DNA of 10,574 nucleotides, taken from the NCBI GenBank assembly GCA_022013235.1, contig JAKLQR010000381.1:1-10574 (forward strand). Reading direction: 5' to 3'. The notes beneath the pieces were generated by a model. That model made no database searches. It worked only from the letters and a program-made list of their open reading frames with translations, and had not been told where the DNA came from. Shown in pieces: positions 6,481 through 10,574 of the stretch (position 1 is the stretch's first letter; the number at the start of each line of letters is the position of its first letter). The position numbers and the translations under genes were made by a program. The DNA is from Thermodesulfovibrionales bacterium (GTDB lineage: Bacteria; Nitrospirota; Thermodesulfovibrionia; Thermodesulfovibrionales; SM23-35).

Positions 6481-7214
6481 GGTGTTTCCTCCTTTATCTC
6501 TTGTGTCAATCTCTTGTCTTCATCGCTGAGCGTTCTTTTTTCAAGGAGATCCGGTCTCCTCTCCAGCGTCCTACGAAGCGCCTCTTTCCTTCTCCATTTC
6601 AGGATGTCCTTATGGTTCCCGGAAAGCAGGACCTCCGGTACGCTGAAACCCCTGAAATGCTCAGGTCTTGTATAGTGGGGATAATCGAGCATACCCCATG
6701 TAAACGATTCTACCTCGGCAGAGTGTTCGTCTCCGAGCGCACCCGGCAAAAGCCTGGTGATGGCATCTATTATAACCAAAGCAGGCAGTTCGCCGCCAGT
6801 AAGAACGTAATCACCGATCGAGAGTTCCTCGTCAACCAGCGCCGTCTTCACGCGCTCATCGATGGCTTCATATCTGCCGCAGAGAAATACGAGACGCCTC
6901 GTCTCCTGTGCCATCTCCTCTGCGAGGCCCTGCTCAAACCTTCTCCCCGCAGGGCTCAACATAATGACTCTTCTCGCGGAATCGTCAGAACAGATCGTTT
7001 CGATGGCAGTAAAAAACGGCTCAGGTTTCATTACCATTCCTGAACCGCCTCCATAAGGGGAATCATCAACCGTTCTGTGCCTGTCCGTGGTAAAATCCCG
7101 GAGGTTATGGATCCCGATCTCGATGATCCCTTTCGCGATCGCTCTCTTCATAATACTTTCACTGAGATACGCATGGAAAATATCAGGAAAAATTGTAATT
7201 ATGTCGTATCTCAT
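6477..7214 (-). CDS. trmD: tRNA (guanine37-N1)-methyltransferase
   Basis: SPOUT-type (knotted) methyltransferase, 245 aa, which forms m1G37 next to the anticodon and prevents frameshifting. Seen: N-terminal 'DIITIFPDIF', 'DDSPYGGGSGMVMKPEP' (50-66), 'LSPAGRRF', 'FLCGRYEAIDERV' (109-121), the knot segment 'SIGDYVLTGGELPALVIIDA' with the family's SAM-binding GGELP, 'LDYPHYTRP', and 'VPEVLLSGNHKDI'. Asp and catalytic loop residues look intact and length is normal. It starts at ATG 7214 with only a weak 'GGAA' ahead. A 187-nt space separates it from khpA; rimM, which usually sits just before trmD, is not there. The space contains a terminator-like hairpin, so trmD-rplS-rnhB-regulator may be partly a separate unit, though I see no convincing promoter. 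Confidence 0.97.
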   Translation of the reverse strand: MRYDIITIFPDIFHAYLSESIMKRAIAKGIIEIGIHNLRDFTTDRHRTVDDSPYGGGSGMVMKPEPFFTAIETICSDDSARRVIMLSPAGRRFEQGLAEEMAQETRRLVFLCGRYEAIDERVKTALVDEELSIGDYVLTGGELPALVIIDAITRLLPGALGDEHSAEVESFTWGMLDYPHYTRPEHFRGFSVPEVLLSGNHKDILKWRRKEALRRTLERRPDLLEKRTLSDEDKRLTQEIKEETP

Positions 7215-7269
7215 TGCCGGGTTCCGGGCCCGTAGCCTGACAGCAGCTCAGGGCTTATGGAGAAAATAT

Positions 7270-7314
7270 AAAGGGGTAAAAGAATTTTTTGTCTTGTTTC
7301 TCTTTTACCCCTTT
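7270..7314 (-). terminator. 14-bp perfect hairpin, terminator-like, between khpA and trmD
   Basis: AAAGGGGTAAAAGA (7270-7283) is perfectly complementary to TCTTTTACCCCTTT (7301-7314), 14 bp with a 17-nt loop. On the minus strand the stem is followed by a U-rich stretch (ATATTTT); on the plus strand it runs into TTCTTCC. It therefore can work in either direction, but only the minus strand has a transcription unit here. It would end or thin out rpsP-khpA transcripts before trmD. A second, weaker inverted repeat (CGGGGAT 7337-7343 with ATCCCCG 7373-7379) lies on the khpA side. Confidence 0.65.
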
Positions 7315-7401
7315 TTCTTCCTGAATCTAAGTTGTCCGGGGATGTGGATGCACAGAGAACAGATACGTGGGTATCCCCGCTAAAAAGTACATGATGAATG
7401 G

Positions 7402-7632
7402 TTATTCAAGGATTTCAAGCACACAACGTTTGCCGATTTTGGTTCCTGATGCACTGAGAATCGTCCTCATTGCGCGTGCAGTCTTTCCCTGTTTTCCGAT
7501 GACCTTTCCAAGATCGCTTGGTGCTACCCTGAGTTCAAATACAGTGGTTTTTTCGCCCTCTACCTCAGCAACATTCACCTCTTCAGGCTTGTCTACCAGA
7601 GCCTTCGCCATCTTCTCTACCAAGTCTTTCAT
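7402..7632 (-). CDS. khpA: KH-domain RNA-binding protein KhpA (YlqC family)
   Basis: Small RNA-binding protein of 76 aa made of one KH domain. The hallmark GXXG loop is 'GKQG' within 'DLGKVIGKQGKTARAMRTIL' (40-59), and the flanking helices and the final strand 'GKRCVLEILE' complete the fold. In Gram-positive bacteria KhpA partners with KhpB (Jag) and acts on cell envelope RNAs; here its role is inferred only from family. GGAGGT (minus strand, about 7640-7645) precedes the ATG at 7632. It lies 29 nt after rpsP, its classic position. Confidence 0.93.
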   Translation of the reverse strand: MKDLVEKMAKALVDKPEEVNVAEVEGEKTTVFELRVAPSDLGKVIGKQGKTARAMRTILSASGTKIGKRCVLEILE

Positions 7633-7661
7633 CGTTCCACCTCCATGCGTGTTCCGGCTGC

Positions 7662-7898
7662 CTATAGGCTAGCCCTTTGCATTAGCTTTTTAACAATCTC
7701 AGTAGGTTGTGCTCCACGCTGCAACCAAAATTTGGCCTTTTCCAGGTCGAGGATTATCTCAGAGGGCTCCTTCAGGGGATTATATGTCCCCAGTATCTCG
7801 ATAAAGGGGCCGTCCCTTCGCGCCCTGGAATCAGCCACCACTACTCTGTAGAAAGGTCGTTTATGTGCTCCCAACCGGGTTAGTCTGATTTTAACCAA
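7662..7898 (-). CDS. rpsP: 30S ribosomal protein S16 (TTG start)
   Basis: Ribosomal protein bS16, 78 aa, needed for 30S assembly. Seen: 'MVKIRLTRLGAHKRPFYRVV' (1-20), 'DSRARRDGPFIEILGTYNP' (23-41) and 'AKFWLQRGAQPTEIV', all diagnostic. The start is a TTG at 7898: it gives the canonical MVKIRL N-terminus, and a near-perfect AAGGAGGTG (minus strand, 7912-7904) lies 7 nt before it. The ATG at 7903 nearby is in another frame. It is the first gene of the operon rpsP-khpA-(gap)-trmD-rplS-rnhB-regulator. ffh, often upstream, is absent; argD diverges instead. Confidence 0.96.
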   Translation of the reverse strand: MVKIRLTRLGAHKRPFYRVVVADSRARRDGPFIEILGTYNPLKEPSEIILDLEKAKFWLQRGAQPTEIVKKLMQRASL

Positions 7899-7922
7899 TT
7901 CATCACCTCCTTAGAGACTAAA

Positions 7923-7952
7923 ATTCTACTATATTTCTCTATAGAAAGTAAA
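7923..7952 (-). promoter_or_regulatory. Candidate promoter of the rpsP operon
   Basis: On the minus strand TTTACT (7952-7947), 18-nt spacer, TAGAAT (7928-7923); transcription would start near 7916, giving a leader of about 18 nt with the ribosome binding site. A second candidate lies further upstream: TTGCAT (7993-7988), 18 nt, TATACC (7969-7964). Both are moderate matches and either or both could act. A ribosomal operon is expected to have a strong promoter, so one may be missed. Confidence 0.4.
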
Positions 7953-8058
7953 CCCTTGGGAATGGTATACACAGCGCCGATCCCCTTATGCAAGAAAGGA
8001 AGGTTCCTGCCCGGACGGTTATCGTATTTATCGACAAGGTATCTATTCCGGAGGATGT

Positions 8059-8088
8059 TTGATTTTTCGCGAGTTTTTCCGGTATTAT
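8059..8088 (+). promoter_or_regulatory. argD promoter, giving a probably leaderless mRNA
   Basis: TTGATT (8059-8064), 18-nt spacer, TATTAT (8083-8088). The -10 ends only 7 nt before the argD ATG (8096), so transcription should start at or one base before the start codon. No ribosome binding site lies near the ATG, and the frame is closed upstream by TGA at 8060, so no earlier ATG/GTG/TTG start is possible. I see no clear ArgR box in the region. Confidence 0.5.
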
Positions 8089-8095
8089 CACACAC

Positions 8096-9295
8096 ATGGA
8101 TATTAAAAAGTTGCTCGAAGAATCAAACCGTTACCTCATGAATACTTACAGCAGATACCCTCTTGCGCTCCGGAAAGGAAGGGGGATAAGGGTATGGAGT
8201 TCCGACGGCAAGGAATATCTCGATTTTGTAGGCGGAGTCGCGGTAAATATCCTTGGCCATTGCCATCCCAAGGTTGTCGTGGCGCTGCAGAAGCAGGCGC
8301 AGCGGCTGATTCACGTCTCGAATTATTTCCATATCGAGCCGCAGATCAAGCTCGCGAAACTTCTTGTTGAACATTCCTTTGCGGACAGGGTCTTCTTCTG
8401 TAACTCCGGCGCAGAGGCGATTGAGGCTGCGATAAAACTCACCCGCAAGTTTGCAAAAGAAAAGATGAACCCTGAACGGTTTGAGATTCTTACTGCGCTG
8501 AACTCATTCCATGGAAGGACACTTGCGGCAGTAACGGCAACCGCACAGGAAAAGTTCCATAAGGGGTTTGAACCCCTGGTGCCGGGATTCAGATATGTTC
8601 CCTTCAATAATATCGATGCACTGAAAGGTGCAGTGACACGGGAGACCTGCGCGGTGATGCTTGAGCCGATTCAGGGAGAGGGCGGTGTCAATATCCCGGA
8701 TGAAAATTATCTGAAAGCTGTCAGGGAGCTCTGCGATGAAAACAATCTGCTTCTGATTTTCGATGAAGTTCAGACCGGCATGGGAAGAACCGGGAAACTT
8801 TTTGCATATGAGCACTACGGCATAACTCCGGACATCATGACTGTAGCAAAAGGTCTTGGCGGGGGCGTCCCGATCGGAGCGATGCTTGCAACAGAGAAAG
8901 TCGCTGAATCGTTTCAGCCGGGCAATCACGCGTCAACTTTCGGCGGGAACCCGCTTGTCTGCGCTGCGGGAGTCGCAACGCTCGATACCATCCTTGAGGA
9001 CGGTTACCTCCTTGACCATTGCAACAGGATGAGCAGCTATTTTATCGAGAAGCTGGGACACCTTCATGCGGCATTCCCGAACCTTATTCAGGAAGTAAGA
9101 GGGAAAGGTCTCCTGATAGGTATGGAACTGACCAGGGAAGGCGGACCGGTTGTGACCGCATGCATGGAAAAAGGGATGCTTATCAATTGTACCGCGGTGA
9201 ATGTCCTGCGTTTTCTTCCGCCTTTGACTGTTCAGCAGAAGGACATCGACAAGCTGATAGAAGTCCTCAATAGAATATTTATGAAAATATGGTAA
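8096..9295 (+). CDS. argD: Acetylornithine aminotransferase
   Basis: PLP-dependent class III aminotransferase, 399 aa, forming N-acetylornithine from N-acetylglutamate semialdehyde and glutamate (arginine pathway); such enzymes often also serve lysine synthesis. Seen: 'YLMNTYSRYPLALRKGRGI' near the N-terminus, 'GGVAVNILGHCHPKV' (46-60), PLP phosphate-binding 'NSGAEAIEAAIKL' (103-115), 'SFHGRTLAAV' (137-146), Glu190 in 'EPIQGEGG', Asp223 in 'IFDEVQTGMGRTG', and Lys252 in 'MTVAKGLGGGVPIGAM', the Schiff-base lysine; 'HASTFGGNPL' follows. All catalytic residues are present and the length is typical. ATG 8096 is the only possible start before the conserved N-terminus and lacks a ribosome binding site. 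argF follows after 68 nt. Confidence 0.95.
   Translation: MDIKKLLEESNRYLMNTYSRYPLALRKGRGIRVWSSDGKEYLDFVGGVAVNILGHCHPKVVVALQKQAQRLIHVSNYFHIEPQIKLAKLLVEHSFADRVFFCNSGAEAIEAAIKLTRKFAKEKMNPERFEILTALNSFHGRTLAAVTATAQEKFHKGFEPLVPGFRYVPFNNIDALKGAVTRETCAVMLEPIQGEGGVNIPDENYLKAVRELCDENNLLLIFDEVQTGMGRTGKLFAYEHYGITPDIMTVAKGLGGGVPIGAMLATEKVAESFQPGNHASTFGGNPLVCAAGVATLDTILEDGYLLDHCNRMSSYFIEKLGHLHAAFPNLIQEVRGKGLLIGMELTREGGPVVTACMEKGMLINCTAVNVLRFLPPLTVQQKDIDKLIEVLNRIFMKIW
9264..9294 (+). repeat. Direct repeat copy 1 (end of argD)
   Basis: The last about 30 nt of argD (9264-9294) are matched by 9324-9355 in the spacer to argF. Both begin TCCTC, share ATA and AAT blocks, have an identical ATGAAAATAT (9281-9290 and 9339-9348) and end in GGTA; about 27 of 34 aligned columns agree, with small gaps. 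Confidence 0.45.
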
Positions 9296-9323
9296 TGGTG
9301 CGTGAGACTCTTTAAATACTGCA

Positions 9324-9355
9324 TCCTCTATAAATTTCATGAAAATATCATGGTA
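9324..9355 (+). repeat. Direct repeat copy 2 (argD-argF spacer)
   Basis: Degenerate second copy of the argD 3' end. It retains the codons for Met-Lys-Ile and a Trp-stop like ending, but differs by small insertions and deletions. Its first bases take part in the hairpin over the argF ribosome binding site. Confidence 0.45.
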
Positions 9356-9360
9356 GAGGA
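9324..9360 (+). promoter_or_regulatory. argF: Hairpin sequestering the argF ribosome binding site
   Basis: TCCTCTA (9324-9330) is perfectly complementary to TAGAGGA (9354-9360), which contains the core of the argF ribosome binding site (AGAGGAGAG then ATG 9364). The loop is 23 nt and AT-rich. If formed it would hide the site and lower argF translation; ribosomes finishing argD about 30 nt upstream might open it. Confidence 0.45.
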
Positions 9361-9363
9361 GAG

Positions 9364-10275
9364 ATGACGACAAAAAGAGATTTTCTAACGCTCAGGGATA
9401 TAACGCCACAGGAGCTGCAGATGCTCCTGCAGCGTGCACAGGATCTGAAAAAGGGAAAGGATGCAACCAGATGCCCGTTAATCGGAAAGAGCATCGGGCT
9501 GTTATTTGAAAAAGCATCAACAAGAACACGGGTGTCGCTGGAAGTAGGCATGTATCAGCTCGGAGCGCAGACTATCTATATGAATCCCAAGGAGATACAG
9601 ATGGGCAGAGGCGAGACGATCCATGATACGGCAAAGGTTCTGTCCCGGTACCTTGATGCGGTAGTTATCAGAACATTCAGCCACGATACCCTTAAAGAAT
9701 TCGCCTCCCATGCCGCAATTCCTGTGGTGAACGGGCTGAGCGACCTTCATCATCCATGTCAGGCGCTCGGCGACCTGCAGACGATAATCGAGAGGAAGGA
9801 AAAGCTGAAGGGCCTCCGTCTTGCCTATGTCGGTGACGGCAATAATGTGGCAAACTCTCTTATCGAGGCAGCTTCCCTTACCGGGATGAACATCTCGCTC
9901 GCATGCCCGAAAGGATACGAGCCCGACCCCGGTGTTCTGAAGAAAGCGAAAGAATCTATAGGCGCTGAGATTGCGGTCGTTCGGGACCCTGTGGAGGCTG
10001 TCCGGAAAGCGGACGTCGTATATACCGATGTATGGATAAGTATGGGGCAAGAGAACGAGGCGTCAAGAAAGCGAAAGAAATTTGAGAAATATCAGATCAA
10101 CAGCACGCTCCTCTCGAATGCCCGGAAAGACGCGATTGTGCTCCATTGTCTGCCTGCACACAGGGGAGAAGAAATAACGGACGAGGTTATGGACGGCCCC
10201 CGGAGCGCAGTCTTTGATCAGGCGGAGAACCGGCTTCATACCCAGAAGGCGCTTTTAGAGTTCCTTCTCGCATAG
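9364..10275 (+). CDS. argF: Ornithine carbamoyltransferase (anabolic)
   Basis: Cytosolic enzyme of 303 aa making citrulline from ornithine and carbamoyl phosphate. Seen: carbamoyl phosphate loop 'STRTR' (52-56) in 'FEKASTRTRVSLEVGMYQLG', 'RGETIHDTAKVLSRYLDA', 'HHPCQALGDLQT' (129-140, HPCQ motif), 'YVGDGNNVANSL' (155-166), ornithine-side 'DVWISMGQE' (222-230, SMG loop) and 'HCLPAHRG' (261-268) with the catalytic Cys262. The SMG loop argues for ornithine rather than acetylornithine or other transcarbamylases. Length is normal for anabolic OTCase (about 305). It has ribosome binding site AGAGGAGAG 3 nt before the ATG, within the hairpin described separately. The next gene starts 8 nt after its stop. 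Confidence 0.96.
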   Translation: MTTKRDFLTLRDITPQELQMLLQRAQDLKKGKDATRCPLIGKSIGLLFEKASTRTRVSLEVGMYQLGAQTIYMNPKEIQMGRGETIHDTAKVLSRYLDAVVIRTFSHDTLKEFASHAAIPVVNGLSDLHHPCQALGDLQTIIERKEKLKGLRLAYVGDGNNVANSLIEAASLTGMNISLACPKGYEPDPGVLKKAKESIGAEIAVVRDPVEAVRKADVVYTDVWISMGQENEASRKRKKFEKYQINSTLLSNARKDAIVLHCLPAHRGEEITDEVMDGPRSAVFDQAENRLHTQKALLEFLLA

Positions 10276-10283
10276 CGGGGAAT

Positions 10284-10574
10284 ATGTGTTCTCATCTTCT
10301 TCTCACCCTCACTTTTTTCCTGCTCACCTCTCTCTCTGCCTTTGCCTTTCACGTCGAACTCTCTCCTGAGGTGATAAGTCCCGGCGACCCTTTTGTGGTG
10401 AAAGTAACCGGTGCAGATGACGAGCATGTCCCTACTGCTTCACTGAAAAAGAAGACCTTTCTTTTCAGCAGATACGGTGATGACGGGTTTGTGGGAATAG
10501 GAGCGGTTGACGTAACCACAAAGCCCGGTGCGTATTTTCTGACAGTAGAAGTCGGCAAGAAGAAAAGAAAGGTA
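10284..10574 (+). CDS. Exported protein, N-terminal part; likely M23-type peptidase N-domain (3' end beyond window)
   Basis: An open frame of 97 codons starts at ATG 10284 and runs to the window end without a stop, so it is partial. Residues 1-21 form a signal peptide: MCSHLLLTLTFFLLTS core, with 'AFA' before cleavage after residue 21. The mature part reads 'VELSPEVISPGDPFVVKV' (24-41), then 'KKKTFLFSRYGDDGFVGIGA' and 'VTTKPGAYFLTVEV'. This beta-rich pattern (a 'pGDpf.v.v.g' strand, a hydrophobic strand, 'kPG.Y.l.v') resembles the N-terminal domain that precedes the LytM/M23 catalytic domain in secreted endopeptidases of delta-type bacteria; this is my recollection of the family, and the catalytic HxH part is not in view. 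Only a weak GCGGGG lies ahead of the ATG, 8 nt after argF, so translation may be linked to argF. No functional link to arginine synthesis is apparent. Confidence 0.65.
   Translation, partial: MCSHLLLTLTFFLLTSLSAFAFHVELSPEVISPGDPFVVKVTGADDEHVPTASLKKKTFLFSRYGDDGFVGIGAVDVTTKPGAYFLTVEVGKKKRKV

Noticed and set aside
7330..7396. 21-codon minus-strand frame (MYFLAGIPT...) after khpA
   Set aside because: It lacks a ribosome binding site and family features, and overlaps an inverted repeat.
8055..8141. Short plus-strand frame starting at ATG 8055 as a leader peptide for argD
   Set aside because: Its GGAGG directly abuts the ATG, it lies upstream of the likely transcription start, and most of it overlaps argD in another frame.

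Overview
The window looks like a piece of a Gram-negative bacterial chromosome of moderate GC. It carries an OprB-like outer-membrane porin and an exported M23-type protein (outer membrane and periplasm), a split metal-transport region, a ribosomal-protein operon and arginine biosynthesis genes. The style (rpsP-KH-trmD-rplS-rnhB order, a regulator with a CPHG...GECC motif, a cbiMN-like fusion) would fit Nitrospirota or a deltaproteobacterial-type lineage, but that is inference; no marker in the window settles it. Nothing suggests a phage, IS element or CRISPR array.

Layout. 1-742: 3' part of a ZnuB-type ABC-3 metal permease (+). 743-1056: a gene-free stretch holding a very good extended -10 promoter and a short structured leader with a terminator and competing helices. 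1057-2187: OprB-like porin starting at a GTG with a strong ribosome binding site. 2239-4828: cbiM(N)-cbiQ-cbiO, an ECF-type nickel/cobalt transporter whose genes overlap by 4 nt. 4834-7898: the opposite strand, read right to left: rpsP, khpA, a 187-nt gap with a strong hairpin where rimM would usually sit, trmD, rplS, rnhB and finally a DtxR-family metal regulator that converges on cbiO with 5 nt between stops. 7899-8095: divergent promoter region. 8096-10275: argD and argF (+). 10284 to the end: N-terminal part of a secreted protein resembling the N-domain of M23 peptidases; it runs off the window.

How the genes fit together. The left half reads as a transition-metal uptake island: a Zn/Mn-type permease, then a porin with the cbiM/Q/O transporter apparently in one transcription unit, and a metal-responsive DtxR-type repressor facing it. 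The porin could pass the metal or a metal chelate over the outer membrane and CbiMQO over the inner one. The regulator lies at the tail of a translation operon, so its supply may follow growth rate while its activity follows metal. The right half is housekeeping: ribosome and tRNA maturation on one strand and two arginine enzymes (acetylornithine aminotransferase, ornithine carbamoyltransferase) on the other.

The most interesting non-coding signals are the small leader RNA before the porin (about 876-969), a probably leaderless argD transcript, and a hairpin covering the argF ribosome binding site that seems built from a degenerate copy of the argD 3' end.
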